From Chlamydomonas reinhardtii (taxonomy: Eukaryota; Chlorophyta; Chlorophyceae; Chlamydomonadales; Chlamydomonadaceae), in NCBI RefSeq assembly GCF_000002595.2, contig NC_057019.1, positions 4,634,880 through 4,698,879 on the forward strand: 64,000 nt of DNA. Direction: 5' to 3'. Of this stretch, positions 21,605-33,184 are shown one piece after another. How positions within the stretch are numbered: position 1 is the stretch's first letter; every line of letters begins with the position of its first letter. The notes beneath the pieces are model-generated. The model had not been told where the DNA came from and ran no database searches. It saw only the letters and a list, made by a program, of their open reading frames with translations. The position numbers and the translations under genes are program-made.

Positions 21605-21609
21605 TGTAA
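21605..21609 (+). terminator. Probable KEA3 polyadenylation signal TGTAA
   Basis: First TGTAA found downstream of the KEA3 stop, about 1.06 kb away. Confidence 0.4.
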
Positions 21610-22470
21610 AGAAGCACCATGCAACAAACGTGCACTTCCTTCCGTCGGTACAGTAACAGCGCGCGAACGACGCACCAATGCCTTGTCCCTTCTTGCTACG
21701 CATTTATGTGGGCACGGGTGGGAGCCACACACATCGGGACTACGCTTTCCTGCCCCTTGCCATGTTCCATCACAAACGTGCACTTCCTTCGTGCTGTGAC
21801 ACGCGAGAGGCTCGTCGCTGGACCGGTGTCAACAGTCCATGGACACGCGAGGTCGCTGACAACAAGCATCGTTGGGCATTCTAGGTGATCGCTGGCTGAC
21901 TGTTGCGGCAGTCTGTCTGGCGCCTGACGAGTCAGCAAGTTCCTTCAAGAGGATGTGGCCAGCGGATGCCAGCGGGCTGTGCGGGGTGTACTTGACGACC
22001 ACAAGTGAGACGAGCTGCAGAATGGTCCCAAAAACAAAGCAAACGGAAGTCTGCTGCAATAGACATCCACAAAGCGGCCAGGAGGCCTTTAAAGTTGTTG
22101 TTGTTAACCTCCAGATTTCGCGGAGGCCGTTTGGCAGTGACGAAGCTTATGCGTCTTGTACAATGCCGGCGCCGTGAAACACTCGAGCTGACGAGACCAG
22201 CACCACTAGCAGTTGAGCGTCAGGCATGTCCTTGACATGATGCGGACAGATTACCAAAACCCTGCCAAGGAACTCAGCACTAGCTTTTGCAAATTAACTC
22301 GCTGCGCACAACTTGCCGATATACTCACTGTTCGCCTTCTCTAAATCAGGGAAGGCGAAAATCCGAGGCCCAAATTGCCCGAACTCCTCGACTCTCAGGA
22401 GCGTTAAGCGACTAGGATCTTTGTACGCAAGTACTCGCACTACAAAGCAACGGCACCTTGGGTAACGTCG

Positions 22471-25400
22471 ATGCAGGCAAGTGCGTCTGCTGCACGGTGG
22501 CACGTTTTCGCGGGCCCAGCACGCCTCGCGCTGAGTGAGGGCGCGCTCAGCTGCGCGCGGCTTGCGCAGAGGCACTCGGTTGCTTCCTTTCATCAGCAGG
22601 GCTTGATATCTGGGGTTCCCGTCGGGCAGCGACTTTACCAGAAATGTTTCGAAGAAACCCAGCTTTCCACAGCCCCGGTTGCACCCGAACGCACTGACAT
22701 ATGAATTTTTTGTCATATCACAGGCCTACGAGCTGATCGGCCGCGCTGGCGCGGGCGCCAACTCCACCGTGTACCGCGCCAAGTTTCCAGACACGGGTGT
22801 GACGGTGGCGATCAAGAAGCTCGATGGGCACCACACCCCCGTGGCCCAGGTAGTGCAGGAGGCTGCGGTCATGCGCGCGTGCGCGCACAAGCACACGGTG
22901 GAGCTGTTAGCGGCCTACCAGGCGGAGGGAACAGGCTCTGTCTATCTGATTATGGAGCACGTCGAGCACAACCTGTCACGCGAGCTGCTGCTGAATCCAC
23001 GAGGTCTGCCGCTACCGCGCGCTAAGCTGATAATCTACCAGCTAGCTCAGGCACTGGAACTGATGCATGCCAAGCAGGTGAGCATCATTGCAAGGGAGGC
23101 ATACCAGGGGGCGCACCGTGGGGGCGCAGAGAACATGGACCCTTGAATCTACAAGATCCAACCCGCAGCACACTTTGGCCATGCGCAGTGGACGCACGCC
23201 GACATCAAGCCAGCCAACATCCTGCTCACGGGCGGCGCGCTCAGCAACGTGAAGCTGTGTGACTTTGGGTCCGCCACCTCGCCTTTGCTGACCACCGTCA
23301 CGGCCTCTGACGACCTCAACGGCGCTGCCTGCACGCCACCGCCGCCGGCAACCACGGCCGCTGCGAGCCGCTGGTACTGCGCGCCGGAGTCTCTGCTGGG
23401 TGGAAACGCGACGCCTGCCAGTGACATCTGGGCAGTTGGTGAGTGTGTGGACATGTAGGTAGGCGACTAGGCGTAGAGCAAAGACAGACACAGTTTCATG
23501 GGCTGAACCTGGACTTGGCGGGGCGAAGGCTACGGCAGCACACAAACGCATGAGACGCGCGCGCCCCGACAGCCATTTGGGTTGGGCCCGGATGGGCCCA
23601 GCGTCATTCTCCATCTGGGTCAGGCCCAGCCTTTGTCAGTTTGCGAGTTCACGGACTCCCGACGTGCAGTAGTCAAACCCCTCCTCCGGACACGAAGCCG
23701 TCGGAGCACTCCGCCTAACTCGCGAACATCTTTGGCCGACCCACATCGCCGTCGCCTGCCTGACCCACATCGCACCCCACCGCACCGCACCGCGCAGGCT
23801 GCCTGCTTGCCGAGCTGCTGACTGGCAAGCCGGTCATGCCGGGGAGCGAGGAGGAGCTGGACCAGGTGTGCTGGGTCATCGCCACCATCGGGCACCTGGC
23901 GCCGAGCCAAGAGGCGCTGCTGCAGCTGCTGCCGCCCGAGCAGCGTGCGCGGGTGGAGGCGGCACGTGCGCGGGGGCCGCTCCTGGACAAGTGAGTAGCG
24001 AGGCAGCGACCAGCGACCACGACCTCCGTTGCTGATAGTAATATCTGCAATTTCAACCCCTATTTTGTCATGTACAGCGTTAGCTGCAAGAGTGCTAACC
24101 AACAAGCCTTTGCCGCGCCTGTTTTTCTGCCGTCTAGGATGCCCAAGGTGGCCAGCTGCCCGGCTCTTGGTGCGGTGCTGCGGGCCTGCCTCAACCCCGA
24201 CCCGGCTGCACGGCCCACCGCGGCCCAGCTGCAGGCGCACCCCTTCTTTGACGACCTGCGCGCCGCCCTGGCCGCAGCCGCCAATGCCGCTGCGGCGTCC
24301 AAGCCTGCCAGCTGCGACGGCAGCGGCAGCGACGGCGACGGCAGCAGCGCGCGGCGGCGCAGCTCGGCAGACGGCTGCACCGCCACTGCAATGGACATCG
24401 ACACGCCGCCTTCCGCCGCAGCCGCCTCTGGCGCTAGCGGCAGCGCGTCCACTTCACCGGACGAGGCCGCCGCAGCGGCGGCAGCCGGCCGGACGCTTGC
24501 GTCCGCTGACGGTGCGCCGACAGCGGTGGCACCTCCACGGGCGCCGCGCCGTGTTGGCGGCGTGCAGGCGGCGGTGCAGCCAGCACCTAGGCCGCGCGTC
24601 TCCGCACTCACCGCCACCATCCGCGGCCGCGGGCCTTTCGAAGGCGACGGGTCTTACATTGACCTGATGCCGGCGGTCCTCCGCCTGGCGGCGCGCTGGG
24701 AGATGGCGGTGGCGGACGAAGGAAAAGGCCCGATCGCGCTGGCGGCGTGCCACTCTGCCGCGCTGCCCGCTCCACTGACGACGGCCTGCAGTGGCGAGCT
24801 GCCGCTGGCGCCGCAGGCGATCGGCACCAGCTTCGGCGGCTGCAGCGCCGCCGGCACAAGCGTGGGCGGCGCCAGCGCGGCTGGCGCGTGGGCAGGCTTT
24901 GGCAGCGTGGGCGCTAGCGGCGGCGGCGGCGGCTGCACCAGCGCCGGCGTTATCGCTGCTGCGGCGGCGGCGGTCGGGTCCATGCCAGGAGCGTCCGGCT
25001 GCATGACCCCCATCGCCGCCGCTGCGGGTGGCTGCGGCGCCGCACCACCTGGGGGAACAGGGGTGGCGGGCACGTCTGCTGGCGGCGCGGCGTCCACTGC
25101 GCCGTCGCCGATGCAGTGCACGCCCGCGGCGATGCCGGCGTCTGCCGCCTCGCCCCCGCCACTGGCCTCAATCGCCGCGGCTGCGGCAACTACGCTCGCT
25201 CCCTCGACCACCGACCCCACGCTCGGCATCCCCATCGCGGCCGCCGTGCCGGTGTCTGCCGACGCGGCGGGCGAGGCGACGGGCGCGAAGGCATCCATCC
25301 CCATCTCCTCCTCTGTCGGGCACGTGCCCTACCTGGCACGCGTCTCCCGCCTGGCAGCCTCCAGCAGCGGCGCGGCGGCTGCAGGCTCTGGCACCCGCGC

Positions 25401-26415
25401 CGGTAGCGGGGCCTACGACTCTCCACTGTCGAAGGGTGCTGGCGGCGGCGCCGCCGCAGCTGCCGCGGCAGGCAGCCTGCCGTCATTCGGCCTAAGCCCT
25501 GCCCAACTGCGCAGCCGCGCGATTGTGAACCGCGCGCGCCGCCACGCGGCCGGTTCCGGCCACCAGCACCAGAACAGCAACACCAGCGGCAACCATTTCC
25601 ACCACCAGCACCAGCTGCACGGCGAGTTCGCGGCGGCGGCCAGGGCCGGCTCCCCGCGCGCAGGACGGAGCGGCGGCGGCGCCGGCCTGGGCGCCAGCGC
25701 GACCTTGCTGCAGCAGGAGCTGCATGGCGCGCAGCAGCCACACCACCACTTCCGCGGCCACGCTGGCGCGCCGCCGGCCGCAAGGCCGCATGGCGCTGCC
25801 GGTGGCGCCGCAGCCACGGGGCTGGGCGCGCGACACGCGGGCCACGCCACTCGTCGCTCCTTCGCGGATCTGTCCGAGCTCGCCTCCGTGTCTGAGATGG
25901 CGCCGCTGGCCTGCGGTAACGACGCTAAGCAGGACACCAAGCGCCTGCGACGCATCGCTGCCAACGGCGGAGGCGACGAGGCGGGCGGCGGCGGCGGCGG
26001 TGGCGGAAGCCTGGGTGCCGGCAGCCTGCTCAGCGGTGAGCTTGGGCTGCTGAGCTCACTGCCGGAGCACGCGCAGTTTCTAGGAAGCGCGGACACCACA
26101 ACGTTGGGCGCCGGTGTGGGCAGCGGGTCCGCGCCGCGACGGCGCATGCGGCGCAGCAGCAGCGGCACAGGCATGGCGGCGCAGCAGTTTGCGTTTGGCG
26201 CCGCGGGCGTGGTCGTGGCCGGCGGCGCCGGCACTGCGGCGGTGCAGCAGCCGTGGCGGCCGGAGGCGACGGGTCGCAGCCAGCCCATCGCCATGAAGCC
26301 ACGTGTGGGTGGCGGCGGCGGCGGCGGATTCCATGTGCTCATGGACAGCCCCAGTACTGAACTCAACAACAACAGCGGTGCCTCTGAGGCGTATCTCCAG
26401 GAGGACGTGGCTTAG
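22471..26415 (+). CDS. CDKL-like protein kinase with long disordered tail
   Basis: Clear exons: 22724-23077, 23189-23438, 23798-23990, 24138-26415 (TAG), giving 1,024 residues in one frame. The start is not certain. The frame has no ATG in the first clear exon, and the best fit is a six-base exon ATGCAG at 22471-22476 followed by a GC-AG intron (AG/GCAAGT). Kinase landmarks in order: GRAGAGANSTVY glycine loop, VAIKK lysine, HADIKPANILL catalytic loop, LCDFGSA, WYCAPESLLGG, DIWAVGCLLAELLTGKPVMPG, and RPTAAQLQAHPFF closing the lobe. It resembles CDK-like (CMGC) kinases, some of which control flagellar length in Chlamydomonas. The catalytic Arg of HRD is Ala, so it is a non-RD kinase. The activation loop carries a Pro/Ala insertion. 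The last 700 residues are Ala/Gly/Ser-rich and lack a recognised domain. Confidence 0.85.
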
Positions 26416-27505
26416 AAAGGCTCGTGAGAACCGCAAGCAAGCAAACAAGCGAATGTACAGCAGGATTCGGGATGGAGACGGGCGTGTGCTCTCTGGCACG
26501 TGTCCGGCACGGTACTTATCATTGGTCTGTCCTTTGCACATGTCAGCAGGAGCTCAGGGGTCAGCGCTGCGAGGAGGTTTCGTAGGTTGCAGGCAAGCAG
26601 ACAGGAAGACAGGAAGGGCAGAGACGTGATGCGCCAAGCGCGCCGGGGGGCAAGCGGTGGACGACATTTAGTGCCACCTGGAATGAGTGTGTGGTCGTGG
26701 AAAGGTGTTGGGCCTGGCTGCACGTGAGGAGCTTTGCACGCATTGCATCTGCTCACGGGGCACAAGATCCGTTCTTGGCTTTGTGTATACAAGTGGATAG
26801 GCAGTTGGGCAGTGTGTATCGTTAGATTTATGCCGCGTTTGGACCACACCTAGATTTATGTGTTGATGGTGTGTCGAGGCTTTTCAGCAGGCTCGACTGA
26901 ATAAAATGTTTGGCGAGTCTGCTCTTTTTTGCTTATCCATTTCTTTTTGTTGATGAAATGCGTATCCCGGGAGTGCACCTGTCACTCTGTCCGTGTGGGG
27001 CATTCTGTGTGAGCTGTCATCCTGGCATCCAGGCAGGTCTTATCCCTTCTGGTTGGAGTGGTGTTGCCAGGTGCAAAACAGCAAACGGTGACCCACAGAA
27101 TTCCTGAAGACGTGTGATCCGAGGCTTTGCTGTCAACGCACGACAGCCAATCAGATTGGCAACAATCAGTAAGCATACATGAATGCAAGGTCATCGGGGG
27201 TATGCACGCTGTATGGTCTAGATGGGCGGCTGGAGGAGGAGGAGTGGCGCCACAAGGTGGCCGGTGCGTGTGAGATCCTTGGTCCGCACCGTATTGTACG
27301 GTACACTGACACATGAGCAAGCTATGACTTGTGACGCTTGACTCCTGCATGTGTGCATTGGTGGAGCATATATGGGCAACACTGTTCTCGATGGCTAGAG
27401 TTCTGCGGCCAGTCAGAAGCGGGTGTGCCCCGGAACTCCACTGCGCCAGCAGTGCAGCACAGTAGCTACTGTAGGTCTGCTGCCATGACGATCAGCCCTC
27501 GGCTG

Positions 27506-27522
27506 TGTAATTAAATGTGTAA
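27506..27522 (+). terminator. Two TGTAA signals downstream of the kinase
   Basis: TGTAA occurs at 27506-27510 and 27518-27522, about 1.1 kb past the kinase stop. Confidence 0.4.
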
Positions 27523-28036
27523 GGTAAGGACTTCACCATGGCATCCATCCCGGAGCAAGGGCGTGTACAGCGGGATGACTGGGGGCTCGGATCCCCGGGG
27601 TATTGGCAAGGGCTGCGTGGCTGACAAGTGACAGGCCGAAACACGGCATCAAGCTGGGGGCAGGGCTCGGTTCAGCGCCCAAGCCGGAACGTGGGGCCCC
27701 AGGGATTGTGGGAGCTGGGGGTGAGAGCACGGGGTGAGAGCGCGCGCAGGGAGGCATATGCAGCGTCGAGATCTTACTAAGCGCGTTTGCTCAGACACGG
27801 GTTGCCTACCGTGGCGCATGGGCGCGATCGGACAGGGTAAGCAGCAAGGTGGCTTGCTGACAGGCTGGTACGGTAGTTACGCTGGCGCGCATTCCTCACA
27901 CTCCGTGGGGCATGGGAGCCTTTGCGGAGCCATGCCCCGTAGGATGGGGGGCAGGCCGTTCAGCTGCACATGCAGGCTTGCAGGGAATTGAGGGAGCCTC
28001 TGTGCACGTGTGCATGTGTTTAAGGGACTAGGTCGA

Positions 28037-28041
28037 TTACA
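28037..28041 (-). terminator. Probable acyl-CoA oxidase polyadenylation signal
   Basis: TTACA on the + strand (TGTAA on the coding strand), about 960 bases past the stop codon. Confidence 0.35.
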
Positions 28042-28176
28042 GGGCTGTCTGGTCAAGGCCTGGTGAATCTGGCCTGGTCAACTCCTTCTGATCCACGTGC
28101 CCAGACGCCATGCGGTTGACACCCTACTCTACTCATCCATACCCCACCAGCTCCACTCCCTCCTGTTGCCGCACCA

Positions 28177-28257
28177 CACCAAACGGCACGCATCGTACCG
28201 CACTCGACGACCAAACGGCACGCACCGTCGACCAAACGGCACGCATTGTACCTCACA
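28177..28257. repeat. Short tandem repeat, ACCAAACGGCACGCA units
   Basis: Three units begin ACCAAACGGCACGCA with different spacers. Confidence 0.7.
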
Positions 28258-29003
28258 CTTTTGTTTACCAAACACTAACGCACGTGCAAGTTCACAGCGA
28301 ACCCACAGGGCTTTGGCAACGCTTGCGATCACCCATGTGAACAGCCAAACGCAATGGAAGCATACGGTATGCACATTGCCAAGAAAGCACCGAGGCAGAG
28401 CATTCTAGATGCACGACACACGGAGAGGGTTTTGATTAGGCAAGGCGGCTACTGGCCAAGCCTGCCCTGGGTGGGCTTGGTATTTGTCCTCGACAGTCGA
28501 CACCACACAAGTCACGTCTACTTGCGCGGGGGCGCAATGTTCACCCCCAACAACAGAAGACAAGAAGTGGACTAACTCACCACTCCCACACACGTACCAC
28601 ACAAGAAGATTTGTCGCGTCCTAATGGCGACGCTATAAATTTCACAAGAGAAGCGAGGGTCTACCTAGAGGCAAAGCCCTCGTTCCGCACGCATCCGGTG
28701 AACGAATTGTCTGGCGCTAAACGCCCCGCTCCCAAGTTCATACAACTACCTACTGAAAGCAAGTCCGCACTCCAAGAGCCCCACAGTCCGCACAGAAAGC
28801 ACACGCTCACCAGACGCCCCACAAGCCCACGCGCCGGCTCACACCCGCCACCAGCGCGGCGCGCGCCACCCGCCTCCCACGCACCCCTCCTTTCGCCTCC
28901 CGCCCCGAACGCCCACACCTTCCACACCACACATTTCCTCCTCCTCCCCCCACCTTCCTCCTCCTCTTTACCCTCCTCCTCCTCCTCCTTCTCCTCCAGC
29001 CCT

Positions 29004-32000
29004 CTACACCTTACGCCAGTCGAAGGCGATGGGCGCCTGCAGCAGGTGGTCGGGCACGCCGAAGCCGTCGCACAGCGCCACGGCGGCGCAGCGGGGGCCG
29101 CCCGCCGTCAACTGGCCGTACAGGTCGGCGGCGGCGGCGCGCAGCGCCGCCACGTCGGCGCGGTTGGCGGCGCCGGCGGCCAGATAGAAGGCGGCGGCGC
29201 GCTGCAGCCGGCTGACGGCGTACAGGCGCGCCAGGGCCGCCAGGGGGGGCTGCAGCGCCGGCGGCGCGCGCTCCACCTCCTGTGGCAGCGCGGAAGGAGG
29301 AGTGGGAAGGAGGGGGTGAGTGAGCGGGCGATCTTGATGCTTCTTCTGAAACTGATAGGCCAGGGTACCCCAGAACCACCCGCCACGCCACGCCGACCAC
29401 CTGCGCCTCAACCACATCCTAGCTACGGCACTAGCCCACAACCCTGTACGGCCTTTAGAGCCAATGCGGCGCTCCCGCCCCCCCCTCCGGCCCCCATCCT
29501 CCGCCCAGCCCCCCGCACCTTGAGGAAGTTGCTGTAGCAGAACTTCTCCATGCTGGCCCAGCCGATCTGCACCACCAAGTCCAGGTTGCGGTCAAACGCC
29601 GCGGCGCTGGCCGCCGCCTTGGCCGCCGCGCCGTCCGCGCGCGAGGCCGCCGCCGCCATGTCCTCAGCCACCTGTTTGCAGGCGGGTGTGTATGGCGCGT
29701 GTCAAGAGAGGTTGTCGTGTTGTTTATGGCGCCTCTGCCCGGCCCTGGCTACCGGTAACTGCATGCCACACCACCACAGGCCATGAAGATAGTGAGGCTA
29801 ATGGCGCTCCACTAGTACACGACCTACTAGACCCACATCACATCTGCCCGACCCCACAGCCCCCGCAGCCCTACCCCCACCTGCGACACCAGGGCCGCCT
29901 CCCGGTATGCCAGCAGCCCGGCCAGGGTGCGGGCGCAGGCGGTGCCGCCGGGCGCAGCCAGAGCGCCGGCCGCCGGCGTGGCGGGGGCGGTGCCGCGGGC
30001 GGCGGCGCGCTCCTCCAGCAGCGCGCGGGCCACCTGCACACGTAGCGGTCAAAAGTGTGTGCGGTAGGTAAATCCATCCGGACTTGAGGGCGCGTGGGTT
30101 AAAACCCGTTGAGCAACGACTGCCTGACTGCCATCCATACCCCATTATCTCCGCCGCCGCTCTCCCCGTCCCAATTCGTCTGGGCGCGCGCACATCACCT
30201 CCAGGTTCCATCTGCCATCGACGGCTGGCCCCCCCCCCGCGGCTGCTTCTCCAGGACGCCTCGGCCCCCTTCCATGAGTCTTATCGCTTGCATCTGTCGC
30301 GTCTGCCTGTGATCTACTCGTTTGCCTTGGTTTGCTTTATTCTGGGCTGGTATTCACAGCCCCCCCTCCCCTCCTCGCCTCACCTGCTGCATCATGACTG
30401 TGTTGTCGCCCTCAAAGGTCACGTCCACGTTCATGTCCGTCATCAGCGGCCCGATCTTGTTGGCGGCCAGGAAGCCCATGCCGCCGCAGCACTCGCGGCA
30501 GTCCTGGGGGTGCAGGAGGGGGGCCAGGGCGGAGGCGCCGTTGGTGGGGGCGCAGGAGGGGTGCCATGTTGCGGTGGAACGCTGTTCGTTGGAGTGGGTC
30601 CGCGTGTCAGGCCGCCTAGCCCGACCCAAAAGCCCCCGCGACGAGCACACTCCATAGCTCCCGAAACAACACCCAGCCACACGCCCAACCATTCCACAAG
30701 CCCCCGCTTCGCCTTACAATCACACACGGTCCCACGCCGCGCCCCCCTTTCTCCATGCACGGCTACCCTCCCCCCCAAACCACCAGGCCTACGCCTCCCC
30801 CGCCCCCACCTGCATGGCCTCCACGCGGCCCCAGGTGGCCGCCGCCTTGAGGCCGCTGGATAGCACGTGGATGGTCTTGGCGTCAGAGGCCTTCTTGGCA
30901 GCCACCAGCGACTGCGGGGGTGGCGGGAGCGGGGGTTACATTCATGATGAGCTAAGGCAGCGGAGGCGGAGGAGCAGAAGCAAGGAGGGGGAGGGGGGAT
31001 GGGTGGGTGGGAAGCAGGAGGCAGACAGGGGCGGGAAGGTGAGATTGCAGCGACTAAGGTAGACCCTGCGCGTGCATGTCCCTGGCGGGGGGCCCTAGCT
31101 GTCACTCCCTCAATCGCCGCACAACCCACACATGCGTGCCTCCCCAACCGCCAGCTACAGGCGCCACCCCTCAGCAGTGCGATCCCCTCAGCACGCGCAC
31201 CTTGAGGTGCCCCAGGGCGAAGTGGTAGGCGTAGGTCTGGGCCAGCGGCGGCAGCAGGCGGGCCTGGAGGAGCAGAGGACGAGAGGGCAAGGAGAATGCA
31301 GGGTCAGGAACGAAGCCGAGGTGGGGCGAAGCGGGTCGAAGTGGGTGCGACGCCGCGCGCCAACACCCGGAGCAACACAGAAAGCGGGCGCCGTTATCGG
31401 GCTCTAAGACTTGGCCTCTCGGGCGCCTTCAGAACTGGAAGCAACTCCCCAGCATCCCCACCCCCAGCCCACCACCCCTAGCCCTCCACCCCCAGCCCTC
31501 CACGCCCCCACCTGCTGTGTGACGTACTCCATAATGTACCGGTCGCCGAACTGGGTGCGCGCGCAGCTGTAGCGCACCGCAATGGTCAGGGCCAGCTTGG
31601 CGCCGTCGATGCCGCCCGAGGCAATCAGCACGCGGCCTGTGTGGCGGCGGTGGCGTGCGGTGGCGTTAGGGGCCGTGAGGAGACGTGAAGGGCCGAGGGG
31701 TGGAGGGGTGGCGGTGCGTGGTCGGCGAGGACACGGGCGGCATGCAGCGCGGGAAGGTAACCCCCCCTCCCTTCACTTCCCAGTCCCATCACTCCTCACA
31801 TTCTCCCCGGTCCACATGAAGCCTCCCCCGACTCTGTCCTTGGGACCGATTTCGTTGGGCTCGGGCACAATACCCCACCCCACTCCCCCAAAGTCCTCAC
31901 CGGTGGTCAAGCCGCCCACCACGGTGCCGAAGCGGGCCGACACGCTGGGGATGGAGCTGCTGTACACGCCGTCAGCCGACACGCTGGCGAACGCGTCCAG

Positions 32001-33148
32001 CATGTCCTGAGGACCCGAGGGGAGGGCCGGGGGGGAAGAGGAGGGGAGGCGGGGGAGATGAGGGGAGGCACTGGGTTCGTGCGCGTGTCTACACGCTTTC
32101 CGGCGAAGAGCTTCCACTTGTCCTTTCCCCCCAGCGTGGCCCCCCATCCCCTGCATCCCAACCCCATCCCACCCACCCCACCCCCATCCACCCCGCCACC
32201 TCCCGCTCACCTCCCTCGGCACGCGCACGTTGTCGAACCAGATGCGGCCGTTGTCCACCCCGTTGAGGCCCATCTTGGGGCCCTGGTCCTGGATGCGCAC
32301 GCCCGGCATGAGGCGGCCGCCGTCGTCGCGCAGGCGCACCACAAACACGTGCGGGCCCTGGGGGCGGGGGAGGGAGAAGAGGGGCAGGTGTGGAGGGCAG
32401 AGGTCAGGCGGTGGGGAGGGCCAGGGGAGGGGGCCAGGGGAGCGGGAAGGGGAGGGGCAGGGTAGGGGGGCCGAGTGGGCGGCCAACCAAAAGCGGTGTG
32501 CGTGCCTACGCACAACCCCGCCGCCCCAATCCACACTGGAAGTGTGCGCGCTGGAAACCCCATCCCCATCACTCCCACCCGCCCCCATCCCCCATCCCCA
32601 CCCCACCCACCTGCCACTGGCCGTTGACGGTCAGCTGCGCAAACACGGTGCATATCTTGCCGTGCTGGCCGCTGCCGCCGATCCAGTACTTGCTGGCCTC
32701 GTCGTTGGGCGTGTTGATCACAAATTCCTTGCTCGCAGCGTCGTACACCGCGGTCGTCTGCGTGGCATGTGCGCGTGTGGGCGCGTGTGTGCATGCGTGG
32801 GGGGAGGCGCGCGTCAGGTGTGCAGTGATGTGGGTTGGGTGGGGTCCACTACTTACCCCAGAGCTTACCCCAGTACCTACTCCAGTACCTCCAGTACCGA
32901 ACTCCCCATTACCAAGCACTGCAACTTGTGAGTTACCGGTCTTCCATGGACGGCCATCTCCCCCCTCTCATCTCCCCCCTCTCCCCAGTAGCCCAGAAGG
33001 CCCCAGCCCACCTCGATGCCCATGACGTTGCTGCCGTGCCCCAGCTCCGTCATGCCGAAGCAGCCCGGCAGGCTCAGGTCGTCCACACCCGGCAGGTACC
33101 TGCAGGGGTGTAGGTGTGTGTGTGTGTGTGTTAAAAACGAAACGAAAG

Positions 33149-33184
<36 letters not shown>

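Larger units (their letters stand above)
20549..22470. other. KEA3 3' region and kinase upstream region
   Basis: No convincing gene is seen. It holds the KEA3 3' untranslated region to about TGTAA at 21605, hairpin-repeat copies near 21009-21036 and 21087-21162, and sequence of lower GC from 21300 onward. Confidence 0.5.
26416..29003. other. Convergent intergenic region, kinase / acyl-CoA oxidase
   Basis: The two flanking genes point toward each other, so this stretch should be mostly 3' untranslated sequence plus spacer. TGTAA signals lie at 27506 and 27518 (+) and at 28037 on the other strand. A short tandem repeat is at 28177-28257. No gene is recognised. Confidence 0.5.

Noticed and set aside
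22294-22716. Open frame on the - strand just before the kinase
   Set aside because: It overlaps the probable kinase 5' region and shows no domain. A short chance frame is likelier.
25413-26372. Long antisense open frame of 319 codons opposite the kinase tail
   Set aside because: It mirrors a GC-rich low-complexity coding exon, has no conserved block, and the sense strand carries a complete kinase model.
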